64,000 nucleotides of DNA from Trueperella abortisuis (GCF_030811095.1 NZ_JAUSQL010000001.1:1984001-2048000); one strand, 5' to 3'. Shown: positions 16,827 to 25,559, counted from the stretch's first letter. Notes: generated by a model from the sequence alone, not told the origin. Program-made: numbers and translations.

Positions 16827-19472
16827 TTAGACCTCTTCGTACTCGGTGCGGGCAATCAGCTCGTCCTGAATCGGCTTGGCCACCTCAACCCAGTACTGGG
16901 TGAACCCGGCCACGCGAACCAACAGGTTGCGGTACTGGTCCGGACGCTTCTGCGCATCCTTGAGCATGCGCGAATCAACCACGTTGAACTGGATGTGGTA
17001 ACCGCCCTGATCCATGAAAGCCTTGATCATCTGCAGCATCTTCTTCGAACCCTGAGGGCCCTTGATAGATGCGGGGTGAACCTTCATGTTCAGCTGAGTG
17101 TTCTTAAAATCGGAGTGATCAATCGACACAGCCGAGTTCAAAACCGCGTACGGGCCGTTAAGGTCGGTACCCGGGTACGGCGACTGTCCGCCGTCGGCGA
17201 GCGTAACGCCAGCAAGGCGGCCATCCGGTGAGGCGATGTCCGCCTGGCCGAGCGGGCCGTGCGTCGACGTCGAGAGCATCGAGCCAACCCACTTGCGCCC
17301 GAAGACGTCGGTAGTGGACTCGGCGGCATCGCGGAAGGTGTGGGAGACCTGGACGTAGATGTCGTCGACGTAGCGGTCGTCGTTACCGAACTTCGGCGCC
17401 CTCGTGCACAGTGCGTGGATGCGCTCCCAATCGGGGTTGGAGTCCTTCTTCTCCTGCTCCATCATGGAGAAGTTGCCCGTGATGAGCGCGGACTCATAGC
17501 CGAAGTTGTTCAGCAGGGCGTCCTTGAGCTCCTCAAGGGTGAAGGCCTTGTCTTCGAACACGTTCTTCTTCAGGGAGGCAAGCGAGTTCGCCGCGTTGAC
17601 CTGGCCGGTGATCCACGTGGTAAAGCAACGGTTGTAGCGGTTGCCCTCGTGATCGATGTCTGCACCCTTCTCCAAGCAGTCGCTTGTCAGGGCCGAGAAC
17701 AGAATCGGCTGGTCGATTTCGAACGCCGACTTCGTCTTGAAGTTGTACAGCTCCTGGAAGATGCGGGTGACCTCGAAGAACTTCTCCTTAAAGTCATCCA
17801 TCACCTCGTCGAAAGTCTCCAACGGAAGGTGCTTCTCGGGGAAGACCTGGATGCCGGTTCGCGGATCCTTGCCATCGAACAGGACAAGCTCGAGGATCTT
17901 GGGGACGTTGATAAAGTTGATGCCCGAGGATGAGTAGGCGCCGGCGCCGACCTTACCGTAGGCTATTGCGCCCGGCTGAATCTCCAAGCAGCCGCCAACC
18001 GACCACGAACGAGCGTCCTCCATCGTGATGTGCTCATCCTGGAAGTACTTCATGCAGTACTCGATACCCACGCGGTTGTTGACCCAAGCGGGCATTCCTG
18101 CACCAGTCTTGTTGCACTCGATTGCCTTGTTGAGGAAGGCTTGAGAAAGCTTGCCGTCGTAGAGAACGGTCAGCGTTGGGGAAACGGTTGGCATATTGAT
18201 GCACGCCTGCAGGAAGAGGATCTCCAGCTCGTTGTCACCAGCCGTACCGTCGGGGTTCTGGCCACCGAGGCAGATGTTGTTGAACGTGTTGCCCGCCAGA
18301 ATACCTGTGGTCGCGGTGGAGGTCGCGATCTCCAACTCGGTGTACTTCACGCGCATGCACTCGAGGACTTCGAGCGTGAATTCGCGGGTGAGGACGCCGT
18401 CGTCGATATCCTTCTTCCAGTAAGGATAGAGCACGGCGCCGAGACGACCCGGCGAGAAGCCCGAGCCCTGCATCTCGTTGTAGACCTCAAGCTGAGCGGT
18501 CCAGTGAAGCTGGACAGCCTCCATGAAGTTCCGCGGCGGATTGTCCACCACCCACTCGAGACGCTCGGCGATATCGAGGTATTCCTGCTTCTGGTCGGCG
18601 TCGGACTCGGCGTCAGCGAGACGGCGGGCCTCGGCAACATACTTGCGCATCCACGCCTGGACACCTTCGATGGTGGCGATCGTGCCGAGCCAGAAAGCGA
18701 CCTTATCCACGTTCTCGCCGTCGTGGCAGTGCTCCTCAATCAGCTCGCGACAGCGCTTCTTCATTCCCTCGAAGCCGAGGGTGAAGACCACCGCATAGGA
18801 GTTGACGGAACGGCCGTGGCGGTTACCGTATTCCATGTCGGAACTCATGAGGACGGCGTCCTTGAACTTCACGAGCGTGTCATACTCGGGGTGCATCTTG
18901 CCCCACATCCAAGACGTTTCCTCAACCGAGGTGTTCTCCCAATAGCGACAGGCCTCGAGCATGCCTTCGTACTCTTCGCGAGGCAGGCCGTAGCGCTTGG
19001 AGATAGAGATCAGATCTTCGGTGTCTTCCGCGACGACGCCTCCGCCGGTTGCCAGGATGGTCACGTCCTCGAGGGCCTTGTTCGATGCACGCCCGGAGAG
19101 GCGCTGCGTGCGCTCTTCCTCCTGGAGGATCGCACTATTTGCGGTCCAGGGCACGAGCGAAGCGCCTCGCACGTAACGGTTACGGCTCATGACGATGAGT
19201 TCGCCGGGGCGAATGTTGGGCTCGAGAGCCGAGAAGGCGGCCTTGAACGCTAGGCCTCGGCGCAGTAGCGGATGGTTGCCTTTGGCTTCCTCCCACGCCT
19301 TGGTGTAGGCGATGGGGAATGTGCAGTCAAGCATGAGCTTGGCGTCGTAATACTGCGAAATGAGCTTCTCCGCGCGAGGACTGGCCTTTCCTCGTACTTC
19401 GCGGTCTTGGACTTCTTTCGGACGCTCACCGTAGGTGAAGGTGAGGTCGGAAGGCTGGATGCTGGTAGTCAC
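16827..19472 (-). CDS. Glycyl radical enzyme, arylacetate-decarboxylase-like (HPAD/IAD group)
   Basis: 881 aa. The oxygen-sensitive glycyl radical site is Gly856 in LLVRVAGFTQYW near the C-terminus. The thiyl-radical cysteine is Cys495 in WSVGGCLEIQPG, followed by Glu497, as in dehydratase and arylacetate-decarboxylase types and unlike the Cys-Cys of pyruvate formate-lyase. Length and the HpdA-like activase point to the 4-hydroxyphenylacetate/indoleacetate/phenylacetate decarboxylase group. No HpdC-like small subunit is present, which argues against a classical 4-hydroxyphenylacetate decarboxylase. Substrate is inferred only. The GTG start at 19472 follows AAGGAGG by six bases; an ATG 12 codons upstream has no ribosome site. 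Confidence 0.93.
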   Translation of the reverse strand: MTTSIQPSDLTFTYGERPKEVQDREVRGKASPRAEKLISQYYDAKLMLDCTFPIAYTKAWEEAKGNHPLLRRGLAFKAAFSALEPNIRPGELIVMSRNRYVRGASLVPWTANSAILQEEERTQRLSGRASNKALEDVTILATGGGVVAEDTEDLISISKRYGLPREEYEGMLEACRYWENTSVEETSWMWGKMHPEYDTLVKFKDAVLMSSDMEYGNRHGRSVNSYAVVFTLGFEGMKKRCRELIEEHCHDGENVDKVAFWLGTIATIEGVQAWMRKYVAEARRLADAESDADQKQEYLDIAERLEWVVDNPPRNFMEAVQLHWTAQLEVYNEMQGSGFSPGRLGAVLYPYWKKDIDDGVLTREFTLEVLECMRVKYTELEIATSTATTGILAGNTFNNICLGGQNPDGTAGDNELEILFLQACINMPTVSPTLTVLYDGKLSQAFLNKAIECNKTGAGMPAWVNNRVGIEYCMKYFQDEHITMEDARSWSVGGCLEIQPGAIAYGKVGAGAYSSSGINFINVPKILELVLFDGKDPRTGIQVFPEKHLPLETFDEVMDDFKEKFFEVTRIFQELYNFKTKSAFEIDQPILFSALTSDCLEKGADIDHEGNRYNRCFTTWITGQVNAANSLASLKKNVFEDKAFTLEELKDALLNNFGYESALITGNFSMMEQEKKDSNPDWERIHALCTRAPKFGNDDRYVDDIYVQVSHTFRDAAESTTDVFGRKWVGSMLSTSTHGPLGQADIASPDGRLAGVTLADGGQSPYPGTDLNGPYAVLNSAVSIDHSDFKNTQLNMKVHPASIKGPQGSKKMLQMIKAFMDQGGYHIQFNVVDSRMLKDAQKRPDQYRNLLVRVAGFTQYWVEVAKPIQDELIARTEYEEV

Positions 19473-19503
19473 GTCGTTCCTCCTTGAACTTGCAAGCTTT
19501 CCT

Positions 19504-19565
19504 CTCAAGTGGATCGCCGGTGCCCCTTGAGTCAGCTCCAGTCTATGAACGGCACCACACTCAAG
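19504..19565. promoter_or_regulatory. Candidate operator region upstream of the glycyl-radical operon
   Basis: The 302-base spacer 19473-19774 has no credible gene. Within it, CTTGAGT (19526-19532) and ACTCAAG (19559-19565) form a perfect inverted repeat. A third half-site CTCAAG lies at 19504-19509, and GGTGCC (19519) / GGCACC (19551) are interleaved. Such spaced half-sites upstream of the operon's first gene suit binding by the PucR-type regulator, but this is inference. A clear -10/-35 pair was not found. Confidence 0.4.
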
Positions 19566-19774
19566 ACCCTGTGCTTTCCCACAAAAAAGGTCCGCCCCTT
19601 CTTGGAGCTAATGCACAACAGCGGGACTTTTGGCATGACGCCCTCACCCGCTTTCGCCCCCAGATTCCGGCATAACCCCGACAGTTCACTTGGACATCTC
19701 GACGGCCGATCGCTGGGCCTGGCAGAGCTCATATTCAGGAGTTGTGTCGGGCTTCGGGTTGTACGCGTGAGCCA

Positions 19775-20650
19775 CTAGCGCCGTGGCTCACGCCGGCGCG
19801 ACGTTTGCCAACCGCAGGCGCGTAGGATCGCCATGACGAGCAGTCCAACCGTTGCCAGCGGAAGCAGGTAGGTGACGAGGGGGTAGGCGATCTCCCTTGC
19901 GAGGGACTGGCCGATCGCCCCGTTCGCCTGCGCCGCGAAGTTCCACAGCATATGCCCGACCACCAGCGGACTCACCATCGCCGTCGTGCGGAAGAAGGCC
20001 ACCGCGAAAACTGACAGTGGCAGGAAGGCGAGCAGGATGGCCAGCGACCCGTGGTGCAGGTGGATGACGCCGCGTACCAACGCCGACACGGCAAGGATGA
20101 AACCCCAGCCGCGCCCGTAACGGCGCGAGAGCAGTGCAATGATGCCGACGTTCGCGATCTCCTCCGCGCCGCCCACGATGATTGGGCTAAGGAAAGCGAG
20201 CGTGGGGTTATAGCCTGCATAGTTCCCAACGCTCGAGCCCTCGCCCGTTTGCTCGCCATTGATCAGCGCGTCGATCCCCAGGCGTTGGAAGAGCGGGGCA
20301 AGGTCCCGCTCCAAGATACTGTAGGCGGCCAGCAGGGTGAAGGCCGCGAGCGCGCCGACCAGCCACAAGTAGGCACGACGACGCGCGGGTGCCTGATTCG
20401 CCCTGCTCTCGAATCCCCAGCCCTCCCGGCGCATCGCGAGGTAGACTGCCGCTCCGACGAGGAACCAGAGGACGTGAGCAACGATCGCGACCGGCGTGCC
20501 GGTCACCAGAGCGTTTGATATGAGCCACGGCGTCTCATTGCCGGCCCGCGGCGAGACGTAATAGACGACATTGTCAACGGCGAGTGCCAACGTGGGAAGA
20601 AGCACGACCACCGCGGCAGCCAGCACACTTCGGGAGCTATCTGATGCCAT
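19775..20650 (-). CDS. CPBP-like intramembrane protease family protein
   Basis: 291 aa from the ATG at 20650, with about eight hydrophobic helices. Features of the CPBP/Abi (CaaX-protease-like) family are visible in the second half: a Glu-Glu pair in GGAEEIANVGIIALLS, a His after a hydrophobic helix in VRGVIHLHHG, and HxxxN in GHMLWNF. The Arg expected after the Glu pair in the standard EExxxR motif is not obvious, so activity is uncertain. There is no good ribosome site at any upstream start. Possible roles are processing of small peptides or membrane proteins. It is not clearly part of the radical-enzyme operon (302-base gap). Confidence 0.65.
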   Translation of the reverse strand: MASDSSRSVLAAAVVVLLPTLALAVDNVVYYVSPRAGNETPWLISNALVTGTPVAIVAHVLWFLVGAAVYLAMRREGWGFESRANQAPARRRAYLWLVGALAAFTLLAAYSILERDLAPLFQRLGIDALINGEQTGEGSSVGNYAGYNPTLAFLSPIIVGGAEEIANVGIIALLSRRYGRGWGFILAVSALVRGVIHLHHGSLAILLAFLPLSVFAVAFFRTTAMVSPLVVGHMLWNFAAQANGAIGQSLAREIAYPLVTYLLPLATVGLLVMAILRACGWQTSRRREPRR

Positions 20651-20949
20651 TATTTCAAAGCTTTCAAAGCCAAAAGACTGGCCAATCCGGACGTGGGCTG
20701 TTAACAACGCTGGGAATTGCAACTGCCTGGCCAGCGGAAGACAATCCGCTCATTCTAACTAAGCTCACGGATTCGCTCATTCGCAAACGTGCACACCCAT
20801 GTGGTGCCCACGGGAATGCACGGGTAACAAATGTATTTCACGCCACCTTTCCACTTGATTATGCCCCCATGCTTCGTGGGGTAGCCGATATCCGCATAAC
20901 GGACGCAACGTGATGGATTTGCATTACTCTTGTTGGCGTCGGCAGGCGT

Positions 20950-21019
20950 CCCTTGGCGGGACGATTTGAGCCGTATCTTCACATATACCAAGATACGGCC
21001 GAAATCGTCCCGCCAAGGG
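20950..21019. repeat. Long near-perfect palindrome (30-base arms, 10-base loop)
   Basis: Arms 20950-20979 and 20990-21019 match at 28 of 30 positions around the AT-rich loop 20980-20989. The inner part GCCGTATCT/AGATACGGC recurs in the hairpin at 52041-52076. No T-tract follows. It sits exactly where a TDT transporter gene loses its 5' half. The preceding spacer 20651-20949 is more AT-rich than its surroundings and holds no credible gene. A miniature mobile palindromic element is the simplest reading. Confidence 0.85.
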
Positions 21020-21664
21020 GCCGCGTCCCGCGTTGTGAGCACCCCGACCACGGTGTGGGGCCTGGCTGTCGTCGGGCCGATGGTGACGGCGACGACGGGC
21101 TCCGGCCTCGTCCCCCACGTTTCGGAGGTCTCCCAATTCTGGCTGTTGACGATGTCGGCGGCCTCCTTCTTCCTCTCCCTCTTCCTTGGCGTGGCCGTGT
21201 TCGCCTCCGCTTATCACCACCACTGGCGGGTCGAGCCGTTGCCGCTGGCCGCGAGCGCGAGCGCCTGGATCCCGCTTGGCATGGTGGGCCAGTCGACGGC
21301 GGCGGCACAGGCGATTGGCGCGCAAGCGAAATACATGCTGCTGCCCGATTACGCGGACAGCGCGCAGGGGGTGGCCAACGCCTACGGCTGGTTCATGCTG
21401 GTGGCCGGAATCCCGCTGGTGGGGTGGGCCACGGCGATGACGTTGCGCGGCTTTATTCGGCGCATGCCGTTCGCGCCGGGCTGGTGGGCGTTGACGTTCC
21501 CCATCGGCACACTCGCCCTCGGCGCGACGCTGCTCGCCAACGGAACCGGGATCGGCGCCCTCCTGGGGCTGGGTGCTTTTGGCACGCTCGTGCTCGTGGG
21601 CACCGTGACGCTGTGCCTGGTCGCATCCGTCCTGTCGATCGCCCGACGCGGCATGGCCTGGTGA
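21020..21664 (+). pseudogene. 5'-truncated TDT family (TehA/SLAC1-like) transporter
   Basis: The frame gives about 215 aa matching the C-terminal part of tellurite-resistance/dicarboxylate transporters: VGPMVTATTGSGLVPHVSE, a hydrophobic helix, SAWIPLGMVGQSTAAAQAIG and further helices to RRGMAW. Intact members have about ten helices and 320-380 residues, so roughly the first 130-150 residues are missing. Upstream the frame runs straight into the palindrome at 20950-21019, which could supply a fortuitous TTG start at 20930. A remnant is more likely than a functional half-protein. Confidence 0.7.
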
Positions 21665-21754
21665 ACGCGGTGGCCGGCCGCTCTCAGCCCGCGCCTCGGC
21701 CTGTCCGGGCGCGCGCAATTTGAAGTGGGGCGCCCGCAAAGCGACGATAGAGGG

Positions 21755-23014
21755 ATGAAGATTATCGACGGTGGGCGCGGCAGGCCGGCGCTGGAGCGCG
21801 TCCACGACGCCGTCATGGCCGCCCTTCGCACGTGGCTGGCCGGGGGCGACCCCGAACCGCTGTTCGTGGTCGCCCCCGGAACCGACCGGCGGGCCGTGGC
21901 CGATGAGATCGCCGGTTTTCAGGCGGAAGGCTTTCCCGTCCCCGCGGGCACGGGCCTGCTCATGCGCACCTCCGGCTCAACCACCGGGCAGGGCAAGATC
22001 GTTGCCCTGTCATGGCAGTCCCTCACAGCCTCCGCCCACGCGACCCACGCCGCCTTCGGCGGGCCTGGCCGCTGGGTGTGCCAGCTTCCCCTCGACCACA
22101 TCGCCGGATTCCAGACCGTCGCCCGCGCTTGCCTCGCCGAGCTCGAAGCTCTCGCCGCCGGGGCCACCCCGCAGCGCGCGGCGGCGCTGCGCCCGGCCTA
22201 CATCAACCTCGCCGAGCCGGCTGCCATTCGCGGCGCGTTGCGCCCGGCCGGCTCCGCCCCGGATGGCGCCGAGCCAGTGCCTACCTACCTCTCCGTGGTC
22301 CCCACCCAGTTGCGCCGCATCCTCGCTAACCCTGAATTGACGGGGGCCCTTCGTGGGGCGACCGTGCTGGTCGGGGGCGCGGCGGCGGACACGGTTGTGC
22401 TGGACGCCGCCCGCGCCGCCGGCCTGACGGTCCACACTTCCTACGGCATGACCGAGACCTGCGGGGGTTGCGTCTACGACGGGCGCCCCATCGGCGACAC
22501 CGAGATCCTAATCGACGACGGGCGGATCGCCCTGCGCGGCACCGTCGTCGCCACCTGCTATCTCGGCACTGATGAGGGGTTCGACCCGCCGGCGCGCCTG
22601 CGCGCTCCCGGCTCCCCCGCCACACACCTCACCCGCGACGCCGGCCGCATCAGCGGCGGCGCGCTCGAGGTCCTAGGCCGGATCGACGACGCCATCACCA
22701 CCGGCGGGCTCACCGTCATGCCCAGCCTCATCGAGGAGTCCCTGGCGAAGACCGGCCACCGCGCCGTCGTCGTCGGAGTCCCGCACCCGGAATGGGGGGA
22801 GGCGGTGGTCGCCGTCGTCGACGACGCGGTCAACGCCGCACAGAGTTGCGACATCACGGTGATGCGCAGCTGGGTCAAGCTCGAGCTGGGCGAGGGCTGG
22901 GCGCCCACCTACGTCGTCGGCGTGAGCGACATTGGGGGCCTGCCGATGACGGACTCCGGCAAGGTCAACCGGCGGGCGCTCGCCGAGACCGTCGAAGGCT
23001 ACCTCGGGTTGTAG
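21755..23014 (+). CDS. menE: o-Succinylbenzoate-CoA ligase MenE
   Basis: Adenylate-forming ligase activating o-succinylbenzoate with CoA. 419 aa from the ATG at 21755. The P-loop signature is MRTSGSTTGQGKIVALS (about residues 75-91). The adenylate motif reads TSYGMTETCGGCVYDG, the hinge region LGRIDDAITTGGLTV, and the catalytic Lys lies near the C-terminus in MTDSGKVNRRAL. It is shorter than the E. coli enzyme, as usual in actinobacteria. It is followed 28 bases later by menA. No clear ribosome site precedes the ATG. Confidence 0.94.
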   Translation: MKIIDGGRGRPALERVHDAVMAALRTWLAGGDPEPLFVVAPGTDRRAVADEIAGFQAEGFPVPAGTGLLMRTSGSTTGQGKIVALSWQSLTASAHATHAAFGGPGRWVCQLPLDHIAGFQTVARACLAELEALAAGATPQRAAALRPAYINLAEPAAIRGALRPAGSAPDGAEPVPTYLSVVPTQLRRILANPELTGALRGATVLVGGAAADTVVLDAARAAGLTVHTSYGMTETCGGCVYDGRPIGDTEILIDDGRIALRGTVVATCYLGTDEGFDPPARLRAPGSPATHLTRDAGRISGGALEVLGRIDDAITTGGLTVMPSLIEESLAKTGHRAVVVGVPHPEWGEAVVAVVDDAVNAAQSCDITVMRSWVKLELGEGWAPTYVVGVSDIGGLPMTDSGKVNRRALAETVEGYLGL

Positions 23015-23042
23015 AATAGCGAAGGCTGAAAGGCAGGAACAC

Positions 23043-23915
23043 ATGGCGACCCTCAACGACTGGCTCGAAGGCGCGCGGATCCGCACGCTCCCCGCGGCGG
23101 TTTCCCCGGTCGTGGCGGGATGTGCCGTAGCCGTCTACGAGGGCGGCTTCTCTCTGCCCCGCACCCTGCTCGCCGCGGCGGTCGCACTCTTTTTCCAGAT
23201 CGGGGTCAACTTCGCCAACGACTACTCCGACGGGGTGCGCGGCACCGACGACGTCCGCAGTGGCCCGCCCCGCCTCACCGGCGGCGGCAAGGCCTCCCCG
23301 CAGGTGGTTAAGGCCGCCGCCTTCGTCTGCTTCGCGTTCGGCGCCGCGGCCGGCCTCACTCTCGTGGCACTGTCCGGCCAATGGTGGCTCATCGCCGCAG
23401 GCGGGTTGGCGATCCTCGCCGCCTGGTACTACACGGGAGGCAAGCACCCCTACGGTTATATGGGCCTGGGCGAGGTGTTCGTCATGATCTTCTTCGGCTA
23501 CATGGCAACCGTCGCCACCACCTACACGCAGACTGGCACCGCGCCCTGGATGTCCTGGGTCGCGGGCACGGGCGTGGGGCTGATCGCCTGCGCGCTGCTC
23601 ATGGTCAACAACATCCGTGACATCCCCACCGACGCCGTCACCGGCAAGCGCACGCTCGCCGTCCGCCTCGGCGACGCACGCGCTCGCTGGGCCTACGTGG
23701 CCATGCTCGTCGGCGCGCTAGCCAGCGCCGTCGTGATCGGGATCGGCCACTGGCAGGCCCTCATGGGTTCGATTGCTATCGCCCTCGGCCCGCTCCTCCT
23801 GATCCCACCCGTACTCAAAGGCGCCACGGGCCGCGACCTCATTGCCGTGCTTCGCAACACCGGGCTGTTCGAACTGTACTACGCCGTCATCTTGCTCATC
23901 TCGCTGTCGGCGTGA
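23043..23915 (+). CDS. menA: 1,4-Dihydroxy-2-naphthoate polyprenyltransferase MenA
   Basis: Membrane prenyltransferase attaching the isoprenoid tail to dihydroxynaphthoate, giving demethylmenaquinone. 290 aa with eight or nine membrane helices. The first Asp-rich motif is NFANDYSDGVRGTDD (about residues 58-72). The second is NNIRDIPTDAVTGKRTLAVR at about 190-209. The N-terminal WLEGARIRTLPAAVSPV is typical of MenA. It follows menE by 28 bases with an AGG ribosome site, so the pair is probably an operon. Confidence 0.96.
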   Translation: MATLNDWLEGARIRTLPAAVSPVVAGCAVAVYEGGFSLPRTLLAAAVALFFQIGVNFANDYSDGVRGTDDVRSGPPRLTGGGKASPQVVKAAAFVCFAFGAAAGLTLVALSGQWWLIAAGGLAILAAWYYTGGKHPYGYMGLGEVFVMIFFGYMATVATTYTQTGTAPWMSWVAGTGVGLIACALLMVNNIRDIPTDAVTGKRTLAVRLGDARARWAYVAMLVGALASAVVIGIGHWQALMGSIAIALGPLLLIPPVLKGATGRDLIAVLRNTGLFELYYAVILLISLSA

Positions 23916-23954
23916 GCGCTACAGTTCCGCGAGAAAGTGAACTAGGGTGAAACC

Positions 23955-24383
23955 GTGCTCAGAGTATTGCCTATCATTTTCGCGGTCGCGCTGATCATCT
24001 ACACGTTCATCGACTGTGCGCGCACCGACTCCTCCGCCATGCCCGCGAAGATCTCGAAGCCGCTGTGGCTCATCCTCATCGCGCTGGTGCCCGTACTCGG
24101 CGCCCTGATCTGGCTCTACTTTAAGTACCAGCACATCTTCACCTCCGACTACCCCTCCCCCTCCTTCGGTGGGCAGAACCCGTTCTCGCGGCCCCAGCCG
24201 CCCAAGGGGCCCGTCGCTCCCGACGACGACCCGGAGTTCCTCGCCCGGCTTGAAGCGCGCAACCGGCGTCGGGCCTACGAGGAGCGCATGCGCGAAGAGG
24301 GCCGCCTACCCGAGGAGGACGAGCGCCTCGACGACAAGCACGACGAGGATCGCGACGAGGGTGGCCTGTACGGCAACCGCTGA
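23955..24383 (+). CDS. PLDc_N-domain small membrane protein
   Basis: 142 aa with two N-terminal helices (about 2-20 and 35-56) forming the phospholipase-D-nuclease N-terminal (PLDc_N) domain: YTFIDCARTDSSAMPAKISK, then PLWLILIALVPVLGALIWLY. The C-terminal 85 residues are charged and disordered, rich in Arg, Glu and Asp. No catalytic HKD motif is present. Such proteins are common in actinobacteria with unknown function. GTG start, 39 bases after menA, so possibly co-transcribed. Confidence 0.85.
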   Translation: MLRVLPIIFAVALIIYTFIDCARTDSSAMPAKISKPLWLILIALVPVLGALIWLYFKYQHIFTSDYPSPSFGGQNPFSRPQPPKGPVAPDDDPEFLARLEARNRRRAYEERMREEGRLPEEDERLDDKHDEDRDEGGLYGNR

Positions 24384-24432
24384 GCGCGGCTAGGAGCTTC
24401 TAAGAGTTTGACGCAGGTTGGACTGCCGGAAG

Positions 24433-25101
24433 CTAGGCGAGCTCCGTAGCCTCGGACGTGCCCGGGACCATGTCGGCTGCGCCGCGCAAGAGGTGCCCCA
24501 CCGGCTCCCAGTAGTCCAGGGACAGCAGCTGCTTGCCGGCAAACGTGAGCGAGGTGACCGAGCACAGCGAACACTCCCGCTTGCGCGGATCGGAGGCGAT
24601 GGTCTTGCGCTCCACAAAGCGGCGCATCGTCCAGATCGGCAGCTGATGGGACACGAGCACAGCCTCCCCGCCGCGGGCCTCGTCGATGCCGCGGGCGATC
24701 GCCTGCGACATGCGCTCAATCACCTCCGGGTAGGGTTCCCCCCAAGAGGGCTCAAAGGGGTTGACGTACCACGACCAGTAGCGCGGGTGGGCCAGGATCC
24801 AGCGATTCTTGTTGACGGCAACGCCCTCGAACTTGTTGTCTGCCTCGATCAGGCGCCGGTCCGTCTCCACGGTCAGGTCAAACAACTCGGCCGTCGGCGT
24901 CGCCGTCTCCACCGCACGCTCGAGCGGGGATGCGATGACGGCGCGCACATCGTGTCCAACGAAGGCGAGGGCAAGTTCGTCCGCCATTTCCCGGCCTAGC
25001 TCGGACAGGTGGTAGCCGGGGCGACGGCCGTAGAGAACGGCCTCGGGGTTATGAACTTCGCCGTGGCGAACCAGGTGAACCGTCGTAATATCCATGGGCA
25101 C
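24433..25101 (-). CDS. Histidine phosphatase superfamily protein (phosphoglycerate-mutase-like)
   Basis: 222 aa. The catalytic signature VHLVRHGEV lies near the N-terminus, with the phosphate-pocket pattern ASPLERAVETA at about residue 57 and the second His in VLVSHQLPIW at about 148-157. Substrate unknown; phosphoglycerate mutase itself is unlikely from the divergent middle region. The GTG at 25101 overlaps the upstream MarR stop by one base (TAGTG), indicating coupling; an ATG two codons later is the alternative start. Confidence 0.9.
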   Translation of the reverse strand: MPMDITTVHLVRHGEVHNPEAVLYGRRPGYHLSELGREMADELALAFVGHDVRAVIASPLERAVETATPTAELFDLTVETDRRLIEADNKFEGVAVNKNRWILAHPRYWSWYVNPFEPSWGEPYPEVIERMSQAIARGIDEARGGEAVLVSHQLPIWTMRRFVERKTIASDPRKRECSLCSVTSLTFAGKQLLSLDYWEPVGHLLRGAADMVPGTSEATELA

Positions 25102-25559
25102 TATTGTGCCACGGGCTCCTCGGTGCAGCCGACCTTGGCAAAGAGCTTGCCAAGCTCTAGGAACTCCTCAGTGGTGAAATGATCCACGAGGTGCTTGCGT
25201 ACCGAGTCAACGTGCATCGGGGCCGCGTGTTCGAGCTTGGAAAAGCCCTCCTCCGTCAGGCAACAGATGATGCCACGCCGATCCTCCGGACATCGCGTGC
25301 GGCACACGTATCCCACCTCTTCTAGACGCTTGACCGTGTGGGTCAGACGTGAACGAGAGTGGACGAGGTTCTCCGCGAGGTTCGACATGCGCAGCCGGTG
25401 ATCCGGGGACTCCGAGAGACGCACTAGCACCTCGTATTCGTTAAGAGTGAGGCCGGAATCGTTGACCATATCCTGATTAATCGCCTCCAGCACCCGCGCC
25501 TGGCCGGTGAGAAATGCTCGCCACGCCTTCTGCTCCGACTGGTTGAGCCAGTTAGCCAT
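25101..25559 (-). CDS. MarR family transcriptional regulator
   Basis: 152 aa winged-helix repressor. The DNA-binding core covers about residues 40-105, with the wing motif RRGIICCLTEEG and the recognition-helix region LVHSRSRLTHTVKRLEEVGY. The sequence TRCPEDRRG matches the MarR wing consensus. It forms a two-gene unit with the histidine phosphatase downstream. GGTGGAGG precedes the ATG. Ligand unknown; two Cys residues in the wing region (RTRC, IICC) could suggest thiol or metal sensing but are not proof. Confidence 0.92.
   Translation of the reverse strand: MANWLNQSEQKAWRAFLTGQARVLEAINQDMVNDSGLTLNEYEVLVRLSESPDHRLRMSNLAENLVHSRSRLTHTVKRLEEVGYVCRTRCPEDRRGIICCLTEEGFSKLEHAAPMHVDSVRKHLVDHFTTEEFLELGKLFAKVGCTEEPVAQ

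Noticed and set aside
18030..19253. 407-codon open frame antisense to the glycyl radical enzyme
   Set aside because: It lies wholly inside a well-supported gene, with atypical composition for a protein and no ribosome site.
16827..19472. Pyruvate formate-lyase as the identity of the glycyl radical enzyme
   Set aside because: The active site has a single Cys followed two residues later by Glu, not the Cys-Cys pair, and the activase is of the multi-cluster type.
20755..21051. Minus-strand open frame of 98 codons overlapping the palindrome
   Set aside because: Much of it is the palindrome itself, which encodes similar peptides on both strands. The rest has no recognisable domain and no ribosome site.
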